A stretch of 23,110 nucleotides of DNA from a bacterium HR25 (GTDB lineage: Bacteria; Chloroflexota; Dehalococcoidia; SM23-28-2; HRbin24): the NCBI GenBank assembly GCA_002898615.1, contig BEIB01000010.1:1-23110 (forward strand), in the 5' to 3' direction. The position numbers were made by a program, and so were the translations under genes. Of this stretch, positions 1 through 7,146 are shown in pieces. Positions within the stretch are counted from its first letter, which is position 1. Each line of letters opens with the position of its first letter. The notes beneath the pieces are model-generated. The model was given only the letters and a program-made list of their open reading frames with translations. It did no database searches and was not told the DNA's origin.

Positions 1-58
1 AGACGGAGCCCAGAAGAAGGCCCCGAACGATGAGGGAAACCAGGAAGTCCCAGTCCAT
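1..58 (-). CDS. livH: Branched-chain amino acid ABC transporter permease (LivH-like), N-terminal fragment
   Basis: Only the first 19 codons lie in the window; the gene runs off the left edge. The ATG at 58-56 is preceded by an AGGAGG Shine-Dalgarno at 69-74, which overlaps the stop codon of the upstream acyl-CoA synthetase gene, so the two are probably translationally coupled. The peptide reads MDWDFLVSLIVRGLLLGSV, a hydrophobic start typical of LivH-family inner-membrane permeases. The position after livG and an embedded acyl-CoA synthetase is a known arrangement in Liv-type (HAAT) clusters. The family call rests on 19 residues plus context. The substrate could be branched-chain amino acids or another small carboxylate. 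Confidence 0.62.
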   Translation of the reverse strand, partial: MDWDFLVSLIVRGLLLGSV

Positions 59-72
59 AGCTGCGCCCCCTC

Positions 73-1995
73 CTATCCGGCGACCCCGATCTCCTCGGGC
101 GCCTGTACTGTGATCAGGGAGACCTGCGTCCTCAACTCCGCCTTGCGGCCGTCCTCATATGTTACGGAGGTGACCAGTTCGGCGGATGCCGCATCGGTGT
201 AGAGGGCCTCGATCAGGGAGGCGTACTTCTTGAGGACCACGTCCCGGCGCACCTGGCCGCTGCGGGTCACCTCCTCGTCGCCCGGGCGCCAGTCCCTGGG
301 GAGGATGACGAAGCGCTGGACGCGGGTGCTGGCGGCCAGGCCCTGGTTGACCCGCCGCACCTCCTCGTGGACCAACCGCTGCACCGCCTCGTGCCGCACC
401 AGCTCCTCCGGCGCCAGGTGCCCCAGCCCCTGCCGCTCCGCCCAGCGAGCCACGTTCTCGCTGTCGATGACGATGAGGGCTGCCACGTGGGGCCTGCCCG
501 CCCCCACAGCCACCGCCTCCCGTATGTAAGGGCTGTACTTGAGCCGGCTCTCGACCCACAGGGGAGCGAAGGTGCTGCCATCGGCCAGCTTGGCCACGTG
601 GGCCAGGCGGTCCAGGATGAACAGGTGACCGGCCTCGGTGAACTCGCCGGCGTCGCCCGTGCGGAGCCAGCCGTCGCTGCGGGCGGCAGCGGTGGCCTCC
701 GGGTCACGATAGTAGCCCTGGAAGACGCCCTCGCTGCGCACCAATACCTCCCCCTCCGGGGAGATGGTGACCTCCACTCCAGGGAGGGGCTTGCCTACGG
801 TGTCGCTTCGCACATCACCGTCCCGGTGCACGGTGACGATGGTGGCAGCCTCCGGCAGCCCGTAGCTCTGCTTCAGGTTCACCCCCAGGGCACGGAAGTA
901 GCTGAAGATCTCCGGGGCCAGGAGGCCGCCGGCGTAGCCGCTGTAGGCGAAGCGTAGCCGCCGTATGCCCAGGTGGTCCTTTATGGGAGCGTAGACTAGG
1001 AAGTCGCCTATCTTATAAAGGAGACTCTGCAAGAGGGAGGGCGAGCGCCCGGCCGAGCGCTGCTCCTCCATCCGCTGGGCCAGGCCCAGGAAGTAGTTGT
1101 AGAGGGACTTCTTGACGATATCGGCGTCCTCCACGCGCACCCGTATGATGGCCAGCAGGTTCTCCCAGACGCGCGGCGGCGCCACCAGCGACGTGGGTCC
1201 TATCTCCCGCAGGTCGCGCGGCAGGGTGTCCGGCTCCTCGGGTATGTTGATGGTGCAGCCTACCTTGAGCGCCACCGCCAGCGACCAGAAGGTGTCGTCC
1301 AGCCAGGCGATGGGCAAGAAGGCCATCAGCTCGTCGTTGGGGCGCAGGGCGTCCACCTGGAGGACGTTCTCCACGTTGGCCAGCAGGTTGCGGTGGGTGA
1401 GCATCACGCCTCGGGCCACGCCGGCCATATCGTACCTGTAGGAGATGATGGCCACGTCGTCCGGCCGGGTGGCCTCCACCTGCCGCTCGAAGTAATGGGG
1501 CTGCTGCTCCCGGAACTGCCGCCCCATCTCCTGGACCTTGGCCAGGGCGATGAGGATAGGATCGGTGTACTTGCGCATGCCGCGGGGGTCGTCGTAGATG
1601 AGGCGCTCCAGCTTGGGGAGGCCCTCCCGCACCGCCAGGACCTTGTCCACCTGCTCCTGCGTCTCCGCCAGCACGATCTTGGCCTCGCAGTGGTCCAGGA
1701 GGTGCTGGACCTCGGCCGGCAGGGCGTCATGAAAGAGGGGGACGGGGACGCCCCCCAGGGACTGGGCGGCCAGCATGGCCCAGTACATCTCGGGGCGGTT
1801 CACCCCCATGATGGCCAGCTTGTCGCCCCGCTGGAACCCCAGGGCGGCCAGGCCCAGGGCCAGGTCACGTACGTTTTCGGCGTAGGCGGCCCAGCTCTGG
1901 GTCTGCCAGATACCGTACTCTTTCTCACGGATGGCGGGCCGGCGGTGGCCCCATTTCTGGGCGTTGGCCAGGAGAAGCTTCGGCAGCGTGTCCAT
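73..1995 (-). CDS. AMP-forming acyl-CoA synthetase (long-chain FadD-like) with degenerate catalytic motifs
   Basis: This is an adenylate-forming (ANL superfamily) protein of 640 residues. The ATG at 1995 is preferred because GAGAGGTG lies about 6 nt upstream; GTG 2004 and ATG 2001 are in-frame alternatives that overlap the livG stop. The fold is clear: N-terminal region, MLTHRN after the P-loop, YGLPEA (A5), WLRTGDAGEF (A7) and a C-terminal KLKYSPYIREAVAVG-like segment. Two catalytic motifs are abnormal. The phosphate-binding loop (normally TSGTTGxPKGV) reads RYDMAGVARGV at about residues 187-197, and the A10 lysine (TRSGK) is Gln in TRSGQVRR at about residue 581. Family members activate fatty or other carboxylic acids to acyl-CoA. 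Here activity may be reduced, altered or absent. The gene sits between livG and livH, so a link to an imported acid is plausible. Confidence 0.85.
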   Translation of the reverse strand: MDTLPKLLLANAQKWGHRRPAIREKEYGIWQTQSWAAYAENVRDLALGLAALGFQRGDKLAIMGVNRPEMYWAMLAAQSLGGVPVPLFHDALPAEVQHLLDHCEAKIVLAETQEQVDKVLAVREGLPKLERLIYDDPRGMRKYTDPILIALAKVQEMGRQFREQQPHYFERQVEATRPDDVAIISYRYDMAGVARGVMLTHRNLLANVENVLQVDALRPNDELMAFLPIAWLDDTFWSLAVALKVGCTINIPEEPDTLPRDLREIGPTSLVAPPRVWENLLAIIRVRVEDADIVKKSLYNYFLGLAQRMEEQRSAGRSPSLLQSLLYKIGDFLVYAPIKDHLGIRRLRFAYSGYAGGLLAPEIFSYFRALGVNLKQSYGLPEAATIVTVHRDGDVRSDTVGKPLPGVEVTISPEGEVLVRSEGVFQGYYRDPEATAAARSDGWLRTGDAGEFTEAGHLFILDRLAHVAKLADGSTFAPLWVESRLKYSPYIREAVAVGAGRPHVAALIVIDSENVARWAERQGLGHLAPEELVRHEAVQRLVHEEVRRVNQGLAASTRVQRFVILPRDWRPGDEEVTRSGQVRRDVVLKKYASLIEALYTDAASAELVTSVTYEDGRKAELRTQVSLITVQAPEEIGVAG

Positions 1996-2000
1996 GACCA

Positions 2001-2792
2001 TCACCTCTCTGGCGCAGCCAGCGCCTCACCCAGATATGCCTTGATCACCCTGGGGTTCCTGCTCACCTCCTCAGGCGTCCCCTCGGCGATCTTCTCACCC
2101 AGGTCCAGCACCACGACACGGTCGGAGATGTCCATCACCACGCCCATGTCGTGCTCGATGAGGAGGATGGAGATGCCCAGGTCCTCCCGCACGTCCAGGA
2201 TGAACCGTACCATGTCCTCTTTCTCGTTCAGGTTCATTCCGGCCATGGGCTCGTCCAGGAGGAGCACCTCCGGCTCCTGGGCCAGGGCCCGCGCCAGCTC
2301 TACTCGCTTCTGCAGGCCGTAGGCCAGGGCGCCAGCCGGCACCTTCCGTATCTCCTGCATCTCCATGAAGTCTATGATGCGCTCTACCACCTCGCGGTGT
2401 CGGACCTCCTCCGCCTGGGCGGGCCCCCAGTAGAGGATCTGGGACAGGGGATTGGAGCGCATTTTGACGTGCCGCCCCAGCATGATGTTGTCCAGCACCG
2501 TCAGTCCGCGGAAGAGGGCCACGTTTTGGAAGGTGCGGGCGATGCCCAGAGAGGCGATGCGATGGGGCCGCAGGCGGGTTATGTCCCGGCCCTTGAAGCG
2601 AATATGACCCCGCTGCGGCTTGTACACGCCGCAGATGGCGTTGATGAGGGTGGTCTTCCCCGCCCCGTTGGGGCCGATGATGGCCAGGATCTCTCCTGGC
2701 CGCGCCTCGAAGCTGACCCCCCGCAGAGCGATGACACCGCCGAAGGCGATGTGGACATCCTCTACCTCGAGCAGAGCGCGATCTCTCGCCAT
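2001..2792 (-). CDS. livG: Branched-chain amino acid ABC transporter ATP-binding protein LivG
   Basis: This is a cytoplasmic ABC ATPase of 263 residues that powers a Liv-type (HAAT) importer. Walker A is GPNGAGKTTL, the ABC signature region is LAYGLQKRVELARAL (LSYGxQ type, as in LivG), and Walker B is VLLLDEPMAGMN, followed by the switch histidine in IEHDMGVVM. The chosen start is ATG 2792 with GGGTGA upstream. An in-frame extension to 2864 would overlap the promoter and adds 24 residues with no family resemblance. The stop overlaps the start region of the downstream acyl-CoA synthetase (TGATG), indicating coupling, and livH follows. No livF, livM or binding protein is visible; they probably lie beyond the left edge. 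Confidence 0.92.
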   Translation of the reverse strand: MARDRALLEVEDVHIAFGGVIALRGVSFEARPGEILAIIGPNGAGKTTLINAICGVYKPQRGHIRFKGRDITRLRPHRIASLGIARTFQNVALFRGLTVLDNIMLGRHVKMRSNPLSQILYWGPAQAEEVRHREVVERIIDFMEMQEIRKVPAGALAYGLQKRVELARALAQEPEVLLLDEPMAGMNLNEKEDMVRFILDVREDLGISILLIEHDMGVVMDISDRVVVLDLGEKIAEGTPEEVSRNPRVIKAYLGEALAAPER

Positions 2793-2851
2793 AGCCGTCA
2801 CCCAGCGCGCGGTTTTATGTTTTACGGCCGCCCCGTAATGGCTTGGCCATA

Positions 2852-2880
2852 CTGTTACCAGCAAGTTACGTCTTTGTCAA
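2852..2880 (-). promoter_or_regulatory. Predicted sigma70-type promoter of the livG operon
   Basis: On the minus strand a perfect -35 TTGACA (2880-2875) is followed after 17 nt by TAACAG (2857-2852), a weak -10. It would give a leader of about 50 nt before livG. The exact -35 in a very GC-rich background, at the right distance, is the main support. Confidence 0.5.
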
Positions 2881-2943
2881 TACCTCGCCAGGACTTTTCT
2901 AACGAATTCTTTTCGCTGGGCCGGCGGGGCGGGCGGCGACGCA

Positions 2944-3007
2944 CCGGCACCTCTGGTGCCCGGGGTGAGGCCCCACCTAGCCAGGCCGCCGGCGGATGTG
3001 GTATACT
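2944..3007 (+). promoter_or_regulatory. Possible operator hairpin and -10 box upstream of the oxidoreductase pair
   Basis: An inverted repeat GGCACC-TCT-GGTGCC lies at 2946-2960 and a TATACT -10-like box at 3002-3007, 53 nt before the first oxidoreductase start. No convincing -35 is present at 16-18 nt. The inverted repeat could be an operator for an unknown regulator. This is weak evidence, noted because it lies in the 268-bp divergent gap with livG, which otherwise holds only the livG promoter. Confidence 0.25.
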
Positions 3008-3060
3008 CGCCTCGCTCTTAACGTGAACGTCGCCAGGGAGAGGCCGCATTGGGGGCAGCC

Positions 3061-4158
3061 ATGAAGATGGACCTGCTGTACGAGATCGAGTCGGACCGGC
3101 CCTTCGACCGCCAGGCCCAGAAGGAGCTCTTCGACCACGTCCTCCAGGAGGTGGAGCTGGCCGACAGGCTGGGCTTCCACTCCGCCTGGTTCGTGGAGCA
3201 CCACTTCCTGGTCGAGTTCGCCCACTCCAGCGCCCCCGAGGTCATCCTGGGCGCCCTCTCCCAGCGCACCGAGCGCATCCGCCTGGGCCACGGCGTGGTG
3301 CTCCTCCCCTACCCCTTCAACCACCCCATACGGGTGGCCGAGCGCATCGCCACCCTGGACATCCTCTCCGGCGGCCGCGTCGAGTTCGGCACCGGGCGGT
3401 CGTCCACCTTCGAGCAGCGGGGCTTCAGCATCCCCTGGCAGGAGTCCCGCGCCATGTGGCAGGAGGCGCTCTCCATCATCCCCAGGATGTGGCGGGACGA
3501 GCCCTTCTCCTATGAGGGACGCTACTTCCAGATCCCTGAGCGGCACGTGGTGCCCAAGCCCCTGCAGCAGCCCCATCCCCCCATCTGGCTGGCCTGCACC
3601 AGCCCCGAGTCCTGGCGCCTGGCCGGCATCAACGGCATCGGCGCCCTGGGCTTCACCTTCCTCTTCGAGCTGGACGACTTTCGCTCCTTCATGGCGGTCT
3701 ACAGGGAGCACCTGCAGCGGGCGAGGCCGGTGGGGGAGTTCATCAACGACCAGGTGGGGGCCTTCACCATGGCCTTCTGCGCCCCCACCGATGAGGAGGC
3801 GGAGGAGCTGGCCTTCGAGGCCTTCGGCTGGTACATCCTCAGCACCTACAAGATCTTCCTGGCCGCCACCAAGGGGGCGGGCTGGCAGATCCTCAACGAG
3901 CGGGAGCAGAAGTTCCTGGAGGCGCTGGAGAGGCGCAGCGAGGAGGTCTTCCAGTACCTGCGAGACCACAAGACGGTGGTGGTGGGGACGCCGGACCGCT
4001 GCATCGAGCAGCTCAAGGAGTATCAGGCGCTGGGGGTGGACCACATGCTCTGCATGTTCCAGGTGCGGGGCATCCCCCTGGACAAGGTGATGCAGTCCAT
4101 CGAGCTCTTCGGCAAGGAGGTCCTCCCAGCCTTCAAGGAGGCCCCGGTGGGGCGGTGA
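3061..4158 (+). CDS. Luciferase-like (LLM class) flavin-dependent oxidoreductase, copy 1
   Basis: This is a 365-residue member of the bacterial luciferase-like monooxygenase superfamily, TIM-barrel enzymes that use reduced FMN or F420. Characteristic segments are FHSAWFVEHHF, LGHGVVLLPY, HPIRVAERIATLDILSGGR and EFGTGRSS, and a late VVVGTPDRCIEQL segment. The start ATG 3061 aligns exactly with that of the downstream paralogue; an in-frame TTG at 3049 with GGGAGAGG upstream is the alternative. The gene is followed after 43 nt by copy 2, with which it shares a perfectly identical 682-bp tract covering codons 6-233. The last 132 residues are only about 59% identical by hand count. Substrate unknown; the class call is safe. 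Confidence 0.9.
   Translation: MKMDLLYEIESDRPFDRQAQKELFDHVLQEVELADRLGFHSAWFVEHHFLVEFAHSSAPEVILGALSQRTERIRLGHGVVLLPYPFNHPIRVAERIATLDILSGGRVEFGTGRSSTFEQRGFSIPWQESRAMWQEALSIIPRMWRDEPFSYEGRYFQIPERHVVPKPLQQPHPPIWLACTSPESWRLAGINGIGALGFTFLFELDDFRSFMAVYREHLQRARPVGEFINDQVGAFTMAFCAPTDEEAEELAFEAFGWYILSTYKIFLAATKGAGWQILNEREQKFLEALERRSEEVFQYLRDHKTVVVGTPDRCIEQLKEYQALGVDHMLCMFQVRGIPLDKVMQSIELFGKEVLPAFKEAPVGR
3077..3758 (+). repeat. Direct repeat copy A: 682-bp tract identical to 4218-4899
   Basis: Line-by-line comparison at an offset of 1141 nt finds no mismatch, synonymous sites included, until G3759 versus C4900. Upstream of 3077 the copies differ at four positions within 16 nt. The tract lies wholly inside the two coding sequences. 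Confidence 0.93.
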
Positions 4159-4201
4159 ACAGCCGACGCGAGAAGCAGTCCCAGACCAAGGAGGTGTCCA
4201 G

Positions 4202-5299
4202 ATGAAGATAGGGCTGTTGTACGAGATCGAGTCGGACCGGCCCTTCGACCGCCAGGCCCAGAAGGAGCTCTTCGACCACGTCCTCCAGGAGGTGGAGCTG
4301 GCCGACAGGCTGGGCTTCCACTCCGCCTGGTTCGTGGAGCACCACTTCCTGGTCGAGTTCGCCCACTCCAGCGCCCCCGAGGTCATCCTGGGCGCCCTCT
4401 CCCAGCGCACCGAGCGCATCCGCCTGGGCCACGGCGTGGTGCTCCTCCCCTACCCCTTCAACCACCCCATACGGGTGGCCGAGCGCATCGCCACCCTGGA
4501 CATCCTCTCCGGCGGCCGCGTCGAGTTCGGCACCGGGCGGTCGTCCACCTTCGAGCAGCGGGGCTTCAGCATCCCCTGGCAGGAGTCCCGCGCCATGTGG
4601 CAGGAGGCGCTCTCCATCATCCCCAGGATGTGGCGGGACGAGCCCTTCTCCTATGAGGGACGCTACTTCCAGATCCCTGAGCGGCACGTGGTGCCCAAGC
4701 CCCTGCAGCAGCCCCATCCCCCCATCTGGCTGGCCTGCACCAGCCCCGAGTCCTGGCGCCTGGCCGGCATCAACGGCATCGGCGCCCTGGGCTTCACCTT
4801 CCTCTTCGAGCTGGACGACTTTCGCTCCTTCATGGCGGTCTACAGGGAGCACCTGCAGCGGGCGAGGCCGGTGGGGGAGTTCATCAACGACCAGGTGGGC
4901 GTCTTCACCATGGTCTGCTGCGCCCCCACCGACGAGGAGGCCGAGCAGACGGCCTTCGAGCCCTTCCTCTGGTACACCAAGAAGAGCTACGAGATCCTCC
5001 TGGGCGGCGGTAAGGGCGCCTCCTGGCAGGACCTGCGGGAGAGCGAGCGCATGTACCTGGAGGTGTTGGAGGGTAGGGGCCCCGAGGTCTTCAAATACAT
5101 GAAGGAGAACGCCACCGTCGTGGTGGGCAACCCGGAGCACTGCATAGAGCGGTTCAAGCAGTACGAGGCCCTGGGCGTGGACCTGATACTCTGCCTGGTG
5201 CAGCTCTGGGGCATGCCCCTGGAGAAGACGATGCAGACCATAGAGCTCATCGGCAAGGAGGTCATCCCCGCCTTCAAGGAAACGCGAGTGGGAGCGTGA
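4202..5299 (+). CDS. Luciferase-like (LLM class) flavin-dependent oxidoreductase, copy 2
   Basis: This 365-residue paralogue has the same length and domain layout as copy 1. The start ATG 4202 has a strong AAGGAGGTG ribosome-binding site, about 5 nt away, so it can be translated independently. Codons 6-233 are nucleotide-identical to copy 1, whereas the C-terminal third (TIM-barrel end, from FTMVCCAPTDEEAE onward) is clearly different, notably around WYTKKSYEILLGGGKG versus WYILSTYKIFLAATKG in copy 1. In LLM enzymes the C-terminal region helps shape the substrate pocket, so the pair may share cofactor handling but differ in substrate; this is inference. A small Ada-like protein gene follows after 6 nt, probably in the same operon. 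Confidence 0.9.
   Translation: MKIGLLYEIESDRPFDRQAQKELFDHVLQEVELADRLGFHSAWFVEHHFLVEFAHSSAPEVILGALSQRTERIRLGHGVVLLPYPFNHPIRVAERIATLDILSGGRVEFGTGRSSTFEQRGFSIPWQESRAMWQEALSIIPRMWRDEPFSYEGRYFQIPERHVVPKPLQQPHPPIWLACTSPESWRLAGINGIGALGFTFLFELDDFRSFMAVYREHLQRARPVGEFINDQVGVFTMVCCAPTDEEAEQTAFEPFLWYTKKSYEILLGGGKGASWQDLRESERMYLEVLEGRGPEVFKYMKENATVVVGNPEHCIERFKQYEALGVDLILCLVQLWGMPLEKTMQTIELIGKEVIPAFKETRVGA
4218..4899 (+). repeat. Direct repeat copy B: 682-bp tract identical to 3077-3758
   Basis: This is the partner of copy A. Identity ends abruptly at 4900, after which the protein products drop to roughly 59% identity. No inverted repeats, target duplications or transposase flank the tract, so it is not an insertion sequence; gene conversion or recent recombination between paralogues fits best. 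Confidence 0.93.
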
Positions 5300-5305
5300 T
5301 ACGCC

Positions 5306-5584
5306 ATGGCAGAGCCCACCAACTCCCTCAAGGGGCAACGCTACATAGGGGACGTCGAGAACAAGATCGTCCACGACGTCCTGCACGAAGACCCCACGCC
5401 GGACGGCTGCCGCATCTGGGACCTGGTGCAGGCGGGGAAGGCGGTGCGCTTCCAGCCTGACCGCCTCTCCCAGGCGGTGCAGGAGGGCTACCAGCCCTGC
5501 AACAAGTGCCTCTTCGCCTACACCATGCGACGCACCGCCCTGACCCGTCACTTCCTGGACGGCGGCGACGAGGTGGCCCGCTAG
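5306..5584 (+). CDS. Small Ada-like zinc-binding protein (hypothetical)
   Basis: This 92-residue protein has no signal peptide or membrane segment. Residues 12-69 follow the pattern of the Ada methylated-DNA-repair N-terminal metal-binding module found alone or as an add-on in many proteins: YIGDVENKIVHD, then GCRIW (Cys35), then AVRFQ, then GYQPCNKC (Cys65, Cys68). Three cysteines are visible; the fourth Zn ligand could be His23. The methyl-acceptor chemistry of Ada is not implied; a structural zinc or protein/DNA-binding role is equally possible. It starts 6 nt after the second oxidoreductase with GGGAGCG upstream, so the two are probably co-transcribed. A GC palindrome follows the stop. 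Confidence 0.6.
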   Translation: MAEPTNSLKGQRYIGDVENKIVHDVLHEDPTPDGCRIWDLVQAGKAVRFQPDRLSQAVQEGYQPCNKCLFAYTMRRTALTRHFLDGGDEVAR

Positions 5585-5592
5585 GGCCGCCC

Positions 5593-5614
5593 GGGGGGCG
5601 GCCGGCCGCCCCCC
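5593..5614 (+). terminator. GC palindrome after the oxidoreductase operon, possible terminator
   Basis: GGGGGGCGGCC followed directly by its reverse complement GGCCGCCCCCC forms a perfect 11-bp palindrome 9 nt after the stop codon. There is no T-tract, so it is at best an atypical or transcript-stabilising hairpin. Confidence 0.4.
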
Positions 5615-5662
5615 GCCACAACCCCCCGCCAGGTTAGCCCCGGCGCCAGGCCCCCATCGCGC

Positions 5663-5691
5663 TTGACAGCCTGGCCCGGGGCTGTTACTTT
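5663..5691 (+). promoter_or_regulatory. Predicted promoter of the panDBC operon
   Basis: A perfect -35 TTGACA (5663-5668), a 17-nt spacer and TACTTT (5686-5691) make a plausible sigma70-type promoter. Transcription would start near 5698, giving a leader of about 210 nt before panD, unusually long for this compact genome. Confidence 0.55.
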
Positions 5692-5705
5692 GTTGGTGCC
5701 ATCGA

Positions 5706-5860
5706 CCCCGGGACTGCGGGGCGATGAGCACGGAGGATGGCGACGCCATACCCGCTTGGACCCGCTAGCGTCGGGCCGAGACGGCCAAAGGGGGCGGCCC
5801 TTCTCTGCAGCGCTTCGCTGCAGCCCGGCAAGGGTAGCCATGACGTGAGCCCTCTCGGCC
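5706..5860 (+). ncRNA. Candidate structured 5' leader (cis-regulatory RNA) of panDBC
   Basis: Between the promoter and panD the leader holds several hairpins. One is CCCCG/CGGGG (5706-5710 with 5717-5721). Next come two mutually exclusive stems, ATGGC/GCCAT (5737-5741 with 5745-5749) and CGACGC/GCGTCG (5741-5746 with 5768-5773). A 7-bp closing stem GGCCGAG/CTCGGCC (5774-5780 with 5854-5860) encloses AAGGG/CCCTT (5788-5792 with 5798-5802), an 8-bp CTGCAGCG/CGCTGCAG (5805-5812 with 5816-5823) and AGGG/CCCT (5831-5834 with 5850-5853). This looks like a four-way junction. The pan-motif RNA family is known upstream of pantothenate genes, including in Chloroflexi, but I cannot match its consensus from memory. 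The stems are observed; the regulatory function is inferred. Confidence 0.4.
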
Positions 5861-5908
5861 TGGCGGGAGGGCGTTTCTGTCACCCTCGCCACAGGAGGGA
5901 GGGCTGAA

Positions 5909-6280
5909 TTGCGCACGCTGCTCAAGAGCAAGGTCCATCGCGCCCGCGTCACCGACGCCAACCTGGACTACGAGGGCTCCATTACCCTGGACCCGCTCCT
6001 TATGGAGGCGGCCGACATCATCCCCTACGAGCAGGTCCACGTACTGGACGTGACCAACGGCGCCCGACTCGTCACCTACGCCATCCCCGGCCGCAGGGGC
6101 TCGGGAGAGGTCTGCATCAACGGCGCCGCCGCCCACCTGGTGCGGCCGGGCGACATCGTCATCGTCCTCACCTACGCCACCGTCACGGAGGAGGAGGCGC
6201 GCCGGCACCGGCCCAATCTCATCTACGTGGACGAGGCCAATCGCATCGTCCGCACGGCCCAGGAGATAGGGAGCCACTGA
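5909..6280 (+). CDS. panD: Aspartate 1-decarboxylase (PanD)
   Basis: Pyruvoyl-dependent decarboxylation of L-aspartate to beta-alanine, one precursor of pantothenate and CoA; cytoplasmic. The protein has 123 residues, close to the usual length. Self-cleavage should occur at Gly23-Ser24 in YEGSITLD, producing the pyruvoyl group on Ser24. Lys8 and the TNGARLVTY segment (Arg and Tyr of the active site) are present, as is the conserved [12 protein letters not shown]. The start is a TTG at 5909 with AGGAGGGAGGG just upstream. It is first in panD-panB-panC, preceded by a long structured leader, and panB follows after 15 nt. Confidence 0.95.
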   Translation: MRTLLKSKVHRARVTDANLDYEGSITLDPLLMEAADIIPYEQVHVLDVTNGARLVTYAIPGRRGSGEVCINGAAAHLVRPGDIVIVLTYATVTEEEARRHRPNLIYVDEANRIVRTAQEIGSH

Positions 6281-6295
6281 AGAGGGGGGGAGACC

Positions 6296-7144
6296 ATGGG
6301 CCGCATTACGACACGCGACATCAGGGCCATGAAGGAGCGGGGCGAGAAGATCGCCATGCTCACCGCCTACGATTACTCCACCGCCCGCCTGCTGGACGAG
6401 GCCGGCGTCCCCGTACTCCTGGTGGGGGACAGCCTGGGGATGGTGATGCTGGGCTACGATACCACCCTGCCCGTCACCATGGAGGACATGCTCCACCATG
6501 TCAGGGCGGTGGTGCGGGGCTCCAAGCGGGCCCACGTGGTGGCGGACATGCCCTTTCTCAGCTACCAGACGAGCCCCGAAGACGCCCTGCGCAACGCCGG
6601 TCGCCTCCTCCAGGAGGGAGGGGCGCAGTCGGTGAAGCTGGAGGGCGGGGCGGAGATGGCCCCCACCGTGCGACGGCTCGTCTCAGTCGGCATCCCGGTA
6701 ATGGGGCACCTGGGCTTCACGCCTCAGTCCGTCCACCAGTTCGGCGGCTACCGCGTGCAGGGGCGCAGCAAGGAGGCGGCCCTCCGCCTCATCTCCGACG
6801 CCCTGGCCCTGGAAGAGGCCGGCGTCTACGCCATCGTCCTGGAGATGGTGCCCGCCCACCTGGCCCGCCTCGTCACCGAGCGGGTGCGGGTCCCCACCAT
6901 CGGCATCGGCGCCGGCCCCTACTGCGATGGCCAGGTCCAGGTGGTCCACGACATGCTGGGCCTCTACCCGGACTTCACCCCCAAGCACGCCAAGCAGTAC
7001 GCCCGCCTGGGCGAGGTCATTCGTCAGGCGGTGACCGCCTACATGGAGGAGGTCCGCCAGGGGGCCTTCCCCACGGAGGAGCACAGCCACCGCCTGGATC
7101 CCTCCCTGATGGCCGAGATAGAGGCGCTGGCCGCCGCCCTCTAG
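6296..7144 (+). CDS. panB: 3-methyl-2-oxobutanoate hydroxymethyltransferase (PanB)
   Basis: Transfers a hydroxymethyl group from 5,10-methylene-tetrahydrofolate to alpha-ketoisovalerate, giving ketopantoate. The 282 residues match the family, an (alpha/beta)8 barrel. Mg-binding and catalytic residues are visible: Asp45 in VGDSLG, Asp84 in ADMPFLSY, Glu116 in KLEGG and Glu183 in VLEMVP, plus the [15 protein letters not shown] segment. The ATG has a G-rich ribosome-binding site (GGGGAG, about 4 nt). It lies between panD and panC; the panC start is 2 nt after its stop. No panE for the next step is in the window. Confidence 0.97.
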   Translation: MGRITTRDIRAMKERGEKIAMLTAYDYSTARLLDEAGVPVLLVGDSLGMVMLGYDTTLPVTMEDMLHHVRAVVRGSKRAHVVADMPFLSYQTSPEDALRNAGRLLQEGGAQSVKLEGGAEMAPTVRRLVSVGIPVMGHLGFTPQSVHQFGGYRVQGRSKEAALRLISDALALEEAGVYAIVLEMVPAHLARLVTERVRVPTIGIGAGPYCDGQVQVVHDMLGLYPDFTPKHAKQYARLGEVIRQAVTAYMEEVRQGAFPTEEHSHRLDPSLMAEIEALAAAL

Positions 7145-7146
7145 TC

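Noticed and set aside
2977..4419. Long minus-strand open frame (480 codons) opposite the first oxidoreductase
   Set aside because: It is antisense to a clearly conserved gene; long antisense frames arise from the high third-position GC. Its low-complexity Gly/Leu/Asp-rich product matches no family.
3077..4899. Insertion sequence or transposon as the cause of the direct repeat
   Set aside because: The repeat lies inside two coding frames, has no terminal inverted repeats or transposase, and extends neither to gene ends nor into flanks.
4133..5749. Long minus-strand open frame (538 codons) opposite the second oxidoreductase
   Set aside because: Same reason; it repeats the antisense product of the duplicated tract and runs through a GC palindrome.
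5820..5834. CAGCCCGGCAAGGG in the pan leader resembles part of a SAM-I riboswitch
   Set aside because: The other SAM-I blocks (kink-turn, GGTGCTAA-like segment) are absent, and the genes are for pantothenate, not methionine.
5700..5908. T-box leader upstream of panD
   Set aside because: No T-box antiterminator sequence (AGGGTGGNACCGCG-like) is present.
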